Positions 10,048-19,567 of a DNA stretch of 64,000 nt are shown one piece after another. Source of the DNA: Mucilaginibacter terrae (GTDB lineage Bacteria > Bacteroidota > Bacteroidia > Sphingobacteriales > Sphingobacteriaceae). Under the pieces are notes generated by a model that worked only from the letters and a program-made list of their open reading frames with translations, did no database searches and had not been told where the DNA came from. The stretch covers positions 5,146,001 through 5,210,000 of the forward strand of contig NZ_JAVLVU010000001.1 of assembly GCF_031951985.1 (NCBI RefSeq), in the 5' to 3' direction. Within the stretch, counting starts at the first letter, position 1. Each line of letters opens with the position of its first letter. The position numbers were made by a program, and so were the translations under genes.

Positions 10048-11988
10048 GTGAAACGGATTTGCGTTGCGGCAGTAATTTTACTGCCTTTTACAGTATTGTA
10101 TGCCAGTGCACAAAGCAATTACGATAAATGGAAAGGTTTTGAGCGTGTATCCGTTAAGGTAAATAATTTTAACGGGTATTATGTAAAACCTCAACATCCT
10201 TTAAAGGGCAACCCGTGGGTTTGGCGGGCATCTTTTCCTGATTGGCATACTGATATTGATAGTATACTTTTAACAAAAGGATTCCATATTGCTTATCTGG
10301 ATGCCGATAATTTATATGGCAATGCGTTGGCCATGCAAGCCTGGGATGCTTTTTACCGGCAACTTACAGCACAGCTAAACTTATCAGCTAAACCAGCACT
10401 CGAAGCTGTGAGCAGGGGAGCTTTATATGCTTTGACATGGGCTAAGCGTAATCCCGATAAGGTAAGCTGTATTTATGCCGAAACGCCCGTTTACGATGTT
10501 AAAAGCTGGCCCGGGGGTAAAGGGAAAGGCATTGGCGACAGCGCCGCCTGGAATGAATTTAAATCAATATTTAAGTTTACCGAACAACAGGCACTTGCTT
10601 ATCATGATAACCCAATTGATAATTTAGAAGGCTTAGCAGCTTTTAAAGTTCCCGTGCTTAATGTAGTTGGGTTATGGGACCAAATAACGCCGCTTGCCGA
10701 GAATGCTGCCTTGTTTGTAAGCCGTTACAATGCCTTAGGCGGCCCTGCGACGGTTATACCCGTTACAGCAGGCCCTCAAACCATGAACGGGCATCATATC
10801 CCGATACCAAATGTTGAGCAACTGGCTAATTTTATAATAAATAATACCGCCGCTATTGAGCCTTTACCTTATTCAAGGTACATAAATGTTAGGTCGGGCA
10901 TTGCAAATTTTGAGCGATCTGCTGTGATCAAAAAGAAAGCTGTAGTTGCGTTTTTAGGAGGATCAATAACCTACAACCCTGGCTGGCGGCAAAAGGTATG
11001 CACCTATCTTCAGGAGTTTTACCCACAAACCCAATTTCGTTTTATTGCTGCAGGCATTCCTTCATTAGGTAGTTTACCACATGCGTTTCGGTTGCAGCAG
11101 GATGTGCTCGATTCGGGTAAGGTGGATCTGCTTTTTTTAGAAGCCGCGGTAAACGATCGAGTTAACGGCACTGATAGTCTTACCCAGGTTCGTGATCTGG
11201 AAGGAATTGTAAGGCATGCCAAAAGAGCTAACCCTAATATGGATATTGTGATGATGGAGTTTGCCGACCCTGATAAAAATCATGATTATGACGGGGGGAA
11301 AACGCCGGTCGAGGTTACCAACCATGAATTGGTAGCCAATAGTTACGGTTTAGCCTCAATTAATTTGGCTAAAGAGGTGCATGATAAAATAAAGAACAGG
11401 GAATTTAGCTGGGATGATGATTTTAAAGACCTTCACCCATCGGTTTTTGGGCAGGAATTATACTTTGCCAACATTAAGGAGTTGTTTGCCATATGCCGTG
11501 AGAAAACTGCCCAGGCAACTGTTGTTTACAAACAATTACCCTCAAAGCTAAATAAGTTTAGTTTTGCCAACGGCTCGTATTATACTATTAAAAACGCTAA
11601 AACTGACAAAAACTGGAGTTTAAATGCTAACTGGCATCCCACAGATAATACCGGCACCCGTGAAGGATTTGTGAATATTCCGGTGTTGAGTGCTACAACG
11701 GCCGGAGCAAGGCTTACACTAAAATTTAAAGGTGATGCCATTGGCATAGCAGTATTATCCGGACCTGATGCCGGAGCGATCAACTATTCAATTGATAATG
11801 GGGCTTACAAGCGTTTGTCATTATATACACCCTGGAGCAGTTCTTTGCACTTGCCTTGGTATTTGTTATTGGGGGCGGGGTTGAGTAATACTACCCATAG
11901 TTTGAGCATTATAATAGATGATGCTAAACCTGAAGGCAGTTTGGGCAAGGCCTGCCGCATTGTAAATTTTTTGGTAAACAAACCTTGA
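10048..11988 (+). CDS. Two-domain esterase: alpha/beta hydrolase plus SGNH hydrolase
   Basis: Secreted or periplasmic protein of about 646 residues, probably removing ester groups from glycan. No ATG is suitable. GTG at 10048 gives a compact signal peptide (MKRICVAAVILLPFTVLYASA); TTG at 10024, eight codons earlier, is the alternative. The N-terminal half is an alpha/beta hydrolase: nucleophile region EAVSRGALYALTWA, acid in VVGLWDQITP and His in NGHHIPIPN. The C-terminal half is SGNH/GDSL: VVAFLGGSITYNPGW with the nucleophile Ser, LEAAVNDR, and DLHPS carrying the Asp-His pair. A small jelly-roll-like tail follows. It sits between the binding proteins and the glycosidases. The ester type (acetyl or other) is not predictable. 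Confidence 0.82.
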   Translation: MKRICVAAVILLPFTVLYASAQSNYDKWKGFERVSVKVNNFNGYYVKPQHPLKGNPWVWRASFPDWHTDIDSILLTKGFHIAYLDADNLYGNALAMQAWDAFYRQLTAQLNLSAKPALEAVSRGALYALTWAKRNPDKVSCIYAETPVYDVKSWPGGKGKGIGDSAAWNEFKSIFKFTEQQALAYHDNPIDNLEGLAAFKVPVLNVVGLWDQITPLAENAALFVSRYNALGGPATVIPVTAGPQTMNGHHIPIPNVEQLANFIINNTAAIEPLPYSRYINVRSGIANFERSAVIKKKAVVAFLGGSITYNPGWRQKVCTYLQEFYPQTQFRFIAAGIPSLGSLPHAFRLQQDVLDSGKVDLLFLEAAVNDRVNGTDSLTQVRDLEGIVRHAKRANPNMDIVMMEFADPDKNHDYDGGKTPVEVTNHELVANSYGLASINLAKEVHDKIKNREFSWDDDFKDLHPSVFGQELYFANIKELFAICREKTAQATVVYKQLPSKLNKFSFANGSYYTIKNAKTDKNWSLNANWHPTDNTGTREGFVNIPVLSATTAGARLTLKFKGDAIGIAVLSGPDAGAINYSIDNGAYKRLSLYTPWSSSLHLPWYLLLGAGLSNTTHSLSIIIDDAKPEGSLGKACRIVNFLVNKP

Positions 11989-12143
11989 TAGGAGCGGGAT
12001 TATATCGAAGAATAATCCATCCTGTTTAAAGTTTTATCCATTTTTAAACAAATGGCGGCTTAATATTTTTACCAAAGCCAATTATAAAATCCACTGCCGT
12101 CAGTTCGATAAAAAAAGAATGCGGTACAGTTTAAGTATCTCCG

Positions 12144-14465
12144 ATGAAAAAAATTCTATTTAGCCTTATAGTAGTAACTGTAAGTATTCAAAGTAATGCC
12201 CAGTCTTTAAAGGTATGGTTTAATAAGCCGGCCTCTCAATGGGAAGAAACATTGCCCTTGGGTAACGGCAGGCTTGGCATGACGCCTACCAGCGGTGTAA
12301 TTGATGAAAAGATAGTACTCAATGATATAACTTTATGGTCAGGTGCGCCACAGGATGCTAATAATTACGAAGCCTACAAAAGCCTGCCCAAAATAAGGAG
12401 CTTACTTGCCGAAGGTAAAAACGACGAGGCGCAAGCACTTATCGACAAGAATTTTATATGCAAGGGCATTGGTTCGGGGGGAGTACCATTTGGCTGTTAC
12501 CAGATGCTGGGCGATTTGGATATACGTTTTAATTACGCCCAACAACTCAGTGAGGCAGATGTAAAAGAATACTACCGCGAATTATCACTTGATAATGCGG
12601 TTGCCAAATGTTCGTATCGTATTGGCGGCGTAACTTACCATCGCGAGTATATAACCAGTTTTGGCACCGATGTTTGCATGGTACGCCTCTGGGCCGATAA
12701 ACCGGGGCAAATTAGCTGTAATATAAAACTTACCCGTCCCGAAAAATCAAAAACGGATGTTACAAAAAACACGCTTCAAATGGAAGGCGAACTTAACAGC
12801 GGCACCGCTGAGCCCGGCATGCAGTATTTGGCCAAAGTGCAGGCCAAACTAACCGGAGGTAAATTAAATGCCAATGGTAATACTCTCGAAATAAAAAACG
12901 CCAATGAAGTGGTGCTGTATGTATCGGCATGCACAAATTACAAAAATTCTGCTTATAAAAATTATATAACAAAACAGTTAAATGAGGCTTTTAACGGTAA
13001 CTATAACCTCCAAAAAAAACAGCATATAACAAAGTATCAAAAGCTTTTTAACCGTGTTAATGTAAAAATAGGCAACAATACGGCAGCTCAGTTGCCAACA
13101 AATGAACGTTTGGCAGCATTTCGCACAACGCCCGACAAAGATTTGGCCTTGCCTGTGTTGTTTTATCAGTTTGGCCGCTACCTGTCAATAAGCAGTACCA
13201 GGGTAGGTTTGCTTCCGCCTAACCTGCAAGGCTTATGGGCTAATCAAGTACAAACGCCGTGGAACGGCGATTACCATTTGGATGTTAACGTGCAAATGAA
13301 TCATTGGCCGTTGGAAGTGTCAAACCTATCGGAACTTAATCTACCGCTGGCCGAGTTGGTTAAGGGCATGGTTAAACCCGGAGAGCGCAGCGCCAAAGCC
13401 TACTACAATGCTGATGGTTGGGTGGCGCACGTGATAACCAACATATGGGGTTTTACCGAACCGGGCGAAAGCGCATCATGGGGAGTAACCAAATCAGGTT
13501 CGGGGTGGTTGTGCAATAATTTATGGGAACATTACGCCTTTTCAGAAGATAAGAATTATCTGAAAACTATTTACCCCATATTAAAAGGATCGGCCATGTT
13601 TTACAGCAGCATGCTTATTCACGATCAAAAAACCGGCTGGCTGGTTACATCACCATCATCATCGCCCGAGAACAGCTTTTACCTTCCCAATGGTAAAACT
13701 GCCAGTATATGTGAAGGCCCTACAATTGATAATCAAATCATCAGAGAGTTATTTGCCAACGTAATTACCGCTGCTAAAGCTTTAAATACTGACAAGGCAT
13801 TGGTAAAAAGCCTCGAATATAAGTTGAAACAGCTCCCACCGGCAGGTATGGTAGCTAAAGACGGCCGTTTAATGGAGTGGTTGCATGAATATAAGGAAAC
13901 TGATCCGCAGCATCGTCATATCTCTCATTTATACGGCTTATTCCCGGCACCGCTTATTACCCCCGAATTAACACCGGAGCTTGCCGAGGCTTGTAAAAAA
14001 ACCTTGGATGTTAGGGGAGACGATGGCCCAAGTTGGTCAATTGCTTACAAACAACTGTTTTGGGCACGGCTGCACGACGGCAACAGGGCGTACAAACTCT
14101 TTAAAGAAATTATGAAACCCACACTTAAAACCGATATTAATTATGGTGCAGGTGGTGGCGTTTACCCCAACCTGCTTTCGGCAGGGCCGCCGTTTCAAAT
14201 TGATGGCAACTTTGGTGCAGCTGCTGGTATTGCCGAAATGCTTATACAAAGCCATGCAGGTTTTATTGAGTTGTTACCTGCCATACCTGATCAATGGAAA
14301 ACATCAGGCAGTGTAAGCGGTATAAAGGGTAGGGGGAACGTTACCTTGAGCTTCACCTGGAAGAATGGTAAAGTAACAGCCTACAAAGTCACAGCTCCTG
14401 ATGCCCGCCGGGTTAAAATAAAGGTTAACGGGGTATTAAAACAAGTAGTAATTACCAAAGCCTGA
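12144..14465 (+). CDS. GH95-family glycosidase (alpha-L-fucosidase or alpha-L-galactosidase)
   Basis: Exported hydrolase of 773 residues; the signal peptide ends SNAQ. The N-terminal beta-domain opens LKVWFNKPASQWEETLPLGN, with KIVLNDITLWSGAP typical of GH95. The (alpha/alpha)6 domain holds LLPPNLQGLWANQ, DVNVQMNHWPLE, DPQHRHISHLYGLFP and FQIDGNFGAAAGIAEML. The Asp at about residue 687 in FQIDGNFG matches the general base of characterised GH95 enzymes. In those enzymes two Asn in an N-x-N motif help activate water; here the motif reads D-V-N (residues 380-382), so specificity may differ. It is followed after 7 bases by the next glycosidase, in one operon. Confidence 0.9.
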   Translation: MKKILFSLIVVTVSIQSNAQSLKVWFNKPASQWEETLPLGNGRLGMTPTSGVIDEKIVLNDITLWSGAPQDANNYEAYKSLPKIRSLLAEGKNDEAQALIDKNFICKGIGSGGVPFGCYQMLGDLDIRFNYAQQLSEADVKEYYRELSLDNAVAKCSYRIGGVTYHREYITSFGTDVCMVRLWADKPGQISCNIKLTRPEKSKTDVTKNTLQMEGELNSGTAEPGMQYLAKVQAKLTGGKLNANGNTLEIKNANEVVLYVSACTNYKNSAYKNYITKQLNEAFNGNYNLQKKQHITKYQKLFNRVNVKIGNNTAAQLPTNERLAAFRTTPDKDLALPVLFYQFGRYLSISSTRVGLLPPNLQGLWANQVQTPWNGDYHLDVNVQMNHWPLEVSNLSELNLPLAELVKGMVKPGERSAKAYYNADGWVAHVITNIWGFTEPGESASWGVTKSGSGWLCNNLWEHYAFSEDKNYLKTIYPILKGSAMFYSSMLIHDQKTGWLVTSPSSSPENSFYLPNGKTASICEGPTIDNQIIRELFANVITAAKALNTDKALVKSLEYKLKQLPPAGMVAKDGRLMEWLHEYKETDPQHRHISHLYGLFPAPLITPELTPELAEACKKTLDVRGDDGPSWSIAYKQLFWARLHDGNRAYKLFKEIMKPTLKTDINYGAGGGVYPNLLSAGPPFQIDGNFGAAAGIAEMLIQSHAGFIELLPAIPDQWKTSGSVSGIKGRGNVTLSFTWKNGKVTAYKVTAPDARRVKIKVNGVLKQVVITKA

Positions 14466-14472
14466 TTTACCT

Positions 14473-16530
14473 ATGATACTAATTAGGAGATTTTTTTTAG
14501 TTGCCATTTTTTGCTATTTAGGCTTTCTGTCGTCATTTGCAAAGCAAAAAGATATAAGGCTTGCATTGCAGAAAGCAAACGTTGATATAGTAAAAATGGC
14601 GTATGGGAAAGCCGGGTTAATAACATATAATCTTAAAACAGGCACATATAGCGTTACTGATAATGGACATAGCTATATCAGTAGTGCTTTTGCAAACCTG
14701 AAGTTGAATGATGATACCCTTTCATCAACCGGCAGCTTTAGCCGTAAGTATAGCAAGACCGTTATTTCGAACGGATTTGGCAAAGGAACCAGGCATGTTA
14801 TCACATTAACCGCAAGCGGAATGCCATTGTTGCAACAAATATTTTATACCTATCCAGGCCGCAATTATTTTTTTGTGCAATTAAAAGTTACCGGCAAGCA
14901 ATTGACAAGTAATTATATGTCGCCGCTTGTAGCCCGGTTTACATCATTAGGTAAAGGAGAGCGTAGCATTTTTATGCCATTTGATAATGATACTTTTATA
15001 AGCTACAATGCTAAAGATTTAAATAAAGGAGTTACCAATACCAGCGCTGAAGTTGGCTTGGTTTACAATTCCGAAAAAAATGGCATCATAGCCGGTTCGG
15101 TTGAGCATGAACTTTGGAAAACAGGTGTAAGCGTAGCCAATTTAACCAATGCGCACAATTTAAAAGTATGGGCCGGATATGCCGACAAGGATGTAACGCG
15201 CGATACCGTGCCTCATGGTATAGTAAAAGGAACCGTACTGCAATCGCCCTTAATGATGGTTGGCTATTTTGCCGATTGGCGCAAAGGATTGGAGGAGTAC
15301 GGAAAGTGTAACCGAATTGCCGAACCACCATATGTATTCAATTGGACCAAGGCAACCCCCATTGGCTGGAATAGCTGGGGCGTACTGCAGGATAAGCTTA
15401 CTTATGATAAAGCTGTTGAAGTAACCAATTTTTTTGCCGACAGTCTTAAAGCTTTCCGCTCAGGCAGTACCGCTTATATAGATTTAGATGCCTACTGGGA
15501 CTTTTTAAAACAAGGCGATGATTTTAGTAAATTAAAAGAATTTGCAGATTACTGTAAAAGTAAAGGCTTACAACCCGGCGCATACTGGGCGCCTTTTACC
15601 GATTGGGGCCATAAAAGTGGCGGCAGCCGTAAAGCCGAAGGAAGCGATTACACCTATGCTGAGTTATGGACCAAAACAGGCAGGGGATATCATGATATTG
15701 ATGGCGCGAGGGCATTAGATCCAACGCATCCGGGTACAAAAAAACGTATAGATTACTTTATAGATCATTTAAAGGCATGTGGTTTTAAAATGATCAAGAT
15801 CGACTTTTTAGGTCATGCGGCCATAGAGGCCAAGCAGTTTCATGACCCTGCGGTTACTACAGGCATGCAGGCGTTTCGTGTGGGCATGGAGTATCTGGTT
15901 AACAGGATGGATAATCAAATGCTTATTTATGCGGCTATATCGCCCAATATAGCTACCGGTCGGTATGTACACAGCAGGCGTGTGGCTTGCGATGCCTTTA
16001 AAACCATCGAACATACTAAGTACACGCTTAATAGTCTTAGCTATGGCTGGTGGCAAACATATGTTTACAATTTTATAGATGCCGATCATGTGGTGTTTGC
16101 CAATGAGCCAATTGGCGCCAACAGGGCAAGGCTGCTATCTGCACTAATTACCGGTACATTTATTACAGGAGACGACTTTTCGGCAAATGGGGTTTGGAAA
16201 GAACGGGCAAAGCAATTTTACCAAAGTAAAGCACTGCTTAAAGTATTAAAAAGCGGCAAAGCTTTCCAGCCGGTAGATGCCGCTACAGGTATTGGCGCGT
16301 CAACTGCTTTTTGGCGCAGGGATGGTAATGAATTTTACCTGGCCGTTTTTAATTACGATAAAGAAGCACAGCATCATGATATAACCTTTGCTGAATTAGG
16401 CATCGATCCGAGAGATATCAGGCAATGCACTGAAATACTGCAAGACAAAAGCTTTGCGTATAGTAATAAGCTAAGCATCGACATTGCCGGTGCAGATGCG
16501 GCACTCTACAAGTTTAATCTGAACAAATAA
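14473..16530 (+). CDS. Clan GH-D alpha-galactosidase-like glycosidase (GH27/GH36 type)
   Basis: Exported protein of 685 residues with a signal segment (FFLVAIFCYLGFLSSFA). An N-terminal beta-sandwich of about 280 residues precedes a TIM barrel that starts ATPIGWNSWG, the clan GH-D signature. The likely nucleophile is Asp444 in MIKIDFLGH; the likely acid/base is Asp507 in RRVACDAF. A C-terminal beta domain follows (FYLAVFNYDKEAQ). It probably releases alpha-linked galactose or a related terminal sugar in the periplasm. It starts 7 bases after the GH95 stop and is followed after 20 bases by a second GH-D enzyme. The family cannot be fixed between GH27 and GH36 by eye. Confidence 0.8.
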   Translation: MILIRRFFLVAIFCYLGFLSSFAKQKDIRLALQKANVDIVKMAYGKAGLITYNLKTGTYSVTDNGHSYISSAFANLKLNDDTLSSTGSFSRKYSKTVISNGFGKGTRHVITLTASGMPLLQQIFYTYPGRNYFFVQLKVTGKQLTSNYMSPLVARFTSLGKGERSIFMPFDNDTFISYNAKDLNKGVTNTSAEVGLVYNSEKNGIIAGSVEHELWKTGVSVANLTNAHNLKVWAGYADKDVTRDTVPHGIVKGTVLQSPLMMVGYFADWRKGLEEYGKCNRIAEPPYVFNWTKATPIGWNSWGVLQDKLTYDKAVEVTNFFADSLKAFRSGSTAYIDLDAYWDFLKQGDDFSKLKEFADYCKSKGLQPGAYWAPFTDWGHKSGGSRKAEGSDYTYAELWTKTGRGYHDIDGARALDPTHPGTKKRIDYFIDHLKACGFKMIKIDFLGHAAIEAKQFHDPAVTTGMQAFRVGMEYLVNRMDNQMLIYAAISPNIATGRYVHSRRVACDAFKTIEHTKYTLNSLSYGWWQTYVYNFIDADHVVFANEPIGANRARLLSALITGTFITGDDFSANGVWKERAKQFYQSKALLKVLKSGKAFQPVDAATGIGASTAFWRRDGNEFYLAVFNYDKEAQHHDITFAELGIDPRDIRQCTEILQDKSFAYSNKLSIDIAGADAALYKFNLNK

Positions 16531-16550
16531 TTTTTACATCTACCTTTAGC

Positions 16551-18752
16551 ATGACCATAAAGCAGCATTTTACCTACCTAAAATTCACGATCATTCTGAT
16601 AGCTACATTTGGTAAGCTCTCGGCCCAGGTAATTACCATTCCTATCGAAACTTCGAGCAAGGCTGTTGTGCTTCAGGTTGGTGCCGATAAGCAGTTGCGT
16701 ACCATTTACATGGGGCAAAAGTTAGCCGATAGCAAAGAGTACGAAAGTATATCCAATGAGTACAAGCAAACTGAAGATCATGCTGGTTTGCTCAATTCGG
16801 CTTATACACCTTCGGGGGCACGGAATTTGGTTGAGCCGGCCATTACCGTAACACATACTGACGGCAATCAATCTCTTGACCTGCGGTACGTTAGTCATGA
16901 AGTAAAAACTGTAAGCGAAGGTGTTTCTTTGCTTACAGTTACATTACAAGATAATGTTTATAATTTTTACGTAACGCTGTGTTATAAATCGTACAACAAA
17001 AATGATGTAATTGAGCAATGGAGTATAATAAGGCATAATGAAAAGAGCAGCGTAACCTTGCAGAAATTTGCTTCTGCCAACTTGCATATAAAGGGCAATG
17101 GCTTTTGGTTAAAGCAGTTTCATGGCGATTGGGCTAAAGAGATGCAGCCCGAAGAATCGAAGCTTACGCATGGCATCAAAACAATCGACTCCAAATTAGG
17201 TACACGTGCAAATTTATTTATGCCATCAGTGTTTGCCATATCTATGGGCAGTCCGGCACATGAGGATGAAGGAAGTGTGCTTTTAGGTGGCTTGGAATGG
17301 AGCGGCAATTTTAAGGTGGATTTTGAAGTTGATAACCAGGATAACTTACGGCTTATTGCCGGAATGAATAATTACGCCTCTGCTTATAAACTTAAAGCGG
17401 GCGATGAATTTGCTACCCCGCCGCTGGTTTATACCCTGTCAAACCAGGGAACTGGTTATGCCAGCCGAAACCTACAAAGCTGGGCCCGTAACTTTAAAAT
17501 ATTAGAAGGCAAGGGTAACAGGCTAACATTGCTGAATAATTGGGAAGCCACCTACTTTGATTTTAACGAGCAAAAGCTTGGTGAGTTACTTAAAGATACC
17601 CGCAAACTGGGGGTGGACTTATTTTTACTTGATGATGGCTGGTTTGGCAATAACTATCCCCGTAATGGCGACAATGCTGGTTTGGGCGATTGGCAGGAAA
17701 ACCGCAAAAAACTACCTAACGGCATTGCCTCAATTGCCAGGCAGGCAGCAGCAGATGGTGTGAAATTTGGAATATGGATTGAACCTGAGATGGTTAATCC
17801 TAAGAGCAATCTGTATAAAAATCATCCCGATTGGGTGGTTAAGCAACCTAAGCGCGACGAGTATTATTTTAGAAATCAGCTGGCTTTGGATCTAAGCAAC
17901 CCTAAGGTACAGGATTTTGTATATCACATCGTCGATTCTTTGTTTATTAAAGCACCATCGCTTGCTTATATAAAATGGGATTGTAATGCTGTTATTTACA
18001 ATGCCTATTCTGTGTACCTCAAAAGCGAGCAATCTAATTTTTATGTTGAATATGTACGCGGACTGTATAAGGTTTTGCAAAAAATTAGGGCTAAGTACCC
18101 AACAGTTCCTATTATGCTTTGCTCAGGTGGCGGCGGCCGCGTTGATTACGGCGCTTTGCAGTACTTTACCGAGTTTTGGCCAAGTGATAATACTGATCCT
18201 ATGGAGCGAATATTTATTCAATGGAACTATTCTTATTTTTATCCTGCAATTGCTACATCAGCCCACGTTACTGATTGGGGCAAGCAGCCTATAAAATTCC
18301 GTACTGATGTGGCCATGATGGGTAAGCTTGGATTTGACATCGTACTGGACAAGTTAAGCTCTTCTGATATGCAGTTTTGCCAGCAAGCTGTTGTGAATTA
18401 TAACAGTATAAAAGAAGTGATATGGCATGGTGACCAATACCGTCTCCGTAGTCCTTATGAGCATAACATGGCGTCGATGATGTATGTAGACGAAGCCAAA
18501 ACCTCGGCGGTTATATTTAATTACCTGGTAAATAACAGGTATGGTGAAAGCAGTAGATTACCTGTTAAACTAAAAGGACTTGACCCCCAAAAGCGCTACC
18601 GGATAGAGGAGGTCAATGTCTATCCCGGTACACGAACCAGTATAAATTCAAATTTTCAACTTTCAGGTGATTTTTTGATGAACGTTGGTATTAATCCCGA
18701 TGTAAACGCACAGCGCACCAGCGTTATTTTGAAAATAGTTCAGGTTAAATAG
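16551..18752 (+). CDS. GH36 alpha-galactosidase
   Basis: Exported alpha-galactosidase of 733 residues; signal peptide IILIATFGKLSAQ. It carries the full GH36 set: N-terminal beta-supersandwich, LLDDGWFGN at the barrel start, FGIWIEPEMVNPKS, YIKWDCN with nucleophile Asp477, LCSGGGGRVDYGAL, and FWPSDNTDP with acid/base Asp546. It would cleave terminal alpha-1,6 or similar galactose from oligosaccharides brought in by the SusCD system. It is the last gene of the locus on this strand; no clear terminator follows, and the next 800 bases hold only gene remnants. Confidence 0.92.
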   Translation: MTIKQHFTYLKFTIILIATFGKLSAQVITIPIETSSKAVVLQVGADKQLRTIYMGQKLADSKEYESISNEYKQTEDHAGLLNSAYTPSGARNLVEPAITVTHTDGNQSLDLRYVSHEVKTVSEGVSLLTVTLQDNVYNFYVTLCYKSYNKNDVIEQWSIIRHNEKSSVTLQKFASANLHIKGNGFWLKQFHGDWAKEMQPEESKLTHGIKTIDSKLGTRANLFMPSVFAISMGSPAHEDEGSVLLGGLEWSGNFKVDFEVDNQDNLRLIAGMNNYASAYKLKAGDEFATPPLVYTLSNQGTGYASRNLQSWARNFKILEGKGNRLTLLNNWEATYFDFNEQKLGELLKDTRKLGVDLFLLDDGWFGNNYPRNGDNAGLGDWQENRKKLPNGIASIARQAAADGVKFGIWIEPEMVNPKSNLYKNHPDWVVKQPKRDEYYFRNQLALDLSNPKVQDFVYHIVDSLFIKAPSLAYIKWDCNAVIYNAYSVYLKSEQSNFYVEYVRGLYKVLQKIRAKYPTVPIMLCSGGGGRVDYGALQYFTEFWPSDNTDPMERIFIQWNYSYFYPAIATSAHVTDWGKQPIKFRTDVAMMGKLGFDIVLDKLSSSDMQFCQQAVVNYNSIKEVIWHGDQYRLRSPYEHNMASMMYVDEAKTSAVIFNYLVNNRYGESSRLPVKLKGLDPQKRYRIEEVNVYPGTRTSINSNFQLSGDFLMNVGINPDVNAQRTSVILKIVQVK

Positions 18753-18887
18753 CGTTTCAAAAGCACAGATGGTTTCTATTCCTTTACGATAGATGAATGC
18801 TCCAATACATAACAGCGCATATCCTTTGATTTATGTAACTTAACTAACCTTTAACGATCATAATTTCATCCAATATGCCTTATTCGC

Positions 18888-19078
18888 CGGATACCTGCAG
18901 GTATGTCAGAGCAGATTAAAAATAAGATCATGCAGCCCTTCTATAGACGAACCCGATCCCGGTAAAAGGAACAGGCTTGGGACGCTCACTGAATTGCGGT
19001 ATCATCGTTAAGGTTCATAACGGTGACGAAAGCCAGAAAAGGATATTTATGGCCTTTAAAATTACGTCACCTATATAG
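18888..19078 (+). pseudogene. Histidine kinase C-terminal remnant (HATPase_c)
   Basis: One frame reads AGMSEQIKNKIMQPFY then stops, matching the G1 region of a sensor kinase (GMS...I..PFY). About 15 bases later another frame continues KGTGLGRSLNCGIIVKVHNGD, matching the G2 box (GTGLGLSL..IVKAHGG) and ending in TAG at 19076. There is a frameshift in between and no upstream kinase body. This is a decayed fragment, not a functional gene. Confidence 0.6.
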
Positions 19079-19130
19079 TAAAATTAAAGCAGTCAATAAC
19101 GACATCCTAACCAAACCGGAAGCCTAAATA

Positions 19131-19313
19131 GATGCCTATCTGAATGATCAAAAAGCTTTAGTAAATGGTTTGCCCTCGGTCAATAATATCGCTGATCAGT
19201 TGAGTCTGACACTCAGGTATCTGAGTGATCTGCTGCGTAATTTAACCGGTCAAACCACGCAACAGTTTATCCACGGAATAATGATCGATAAAGCCAAAGA
19301 ATATCTTCATTGA
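19131..19313 (+). pseudogene. AraC-family regulator HTH remnant
   Basis: A frame without a start codon reads DAYLNDQKALVNGLPSVNN..., with ADQLSLTLRYLSDLLRNLTG and IDKAKEYLH before a TGA at 19311. This is the first helix-turn-helix of AraC regulators (VKYLADELHLSPNYLSDLLRK.TG). The second HTH half after the stop is too decayed to follow. Together with the kinase fragment just upstream, it marks a regulatory region that has been lost. Confidence 0.6.
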
Positions 19314-19527
19314 TCCATCACTTGTCGTCATGCAAATTCACTGTTGAGGGGATAAGAACCGCTTTGGATAAAACTTTAAGCACCTTTAGTTATTTTATTC
19401 GATCATGCGCAAGTTTGATGAATGGAGTACCTGTAACCTGATTTCATTATAGCTGGCTATTAAAGCGGGACGTATATTGTCACGGCATGATCAAAAACGA
19501 TGGTACAACTAAAAAGCTTTTACATTA

Positions 19528-19549
19528 TATACTTTTTAGTATATTTTTG
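19528..19549 (+). promoter_or_regulatory. TetR operator overlapping its promoter
   Basis: TATACT-TTTT-AGTATA (19528-19543) is a perfect 6-bp inverted repeat. It overlaps TATTTTTG (19542-19549), a match to the Bacteroidota -7 consensus TAnnTTTG, placed 18 bases before the tetR ATG. A near-identical site in the other orientation lies before the next gene (20256). The arrangement suggests autorepression. Confidence 0.6.
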
Positions 19550-19567
19550 TATCGTAATCAAAACGCC

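Noticed and set aside
11997..12018. Hairpin GGATTAT/ATAATCC after the esterase gene as terminator
   Set aside because: Short AT-rich stem without a T tract, and the next gene is in the same direction; too weak to report as a feature.
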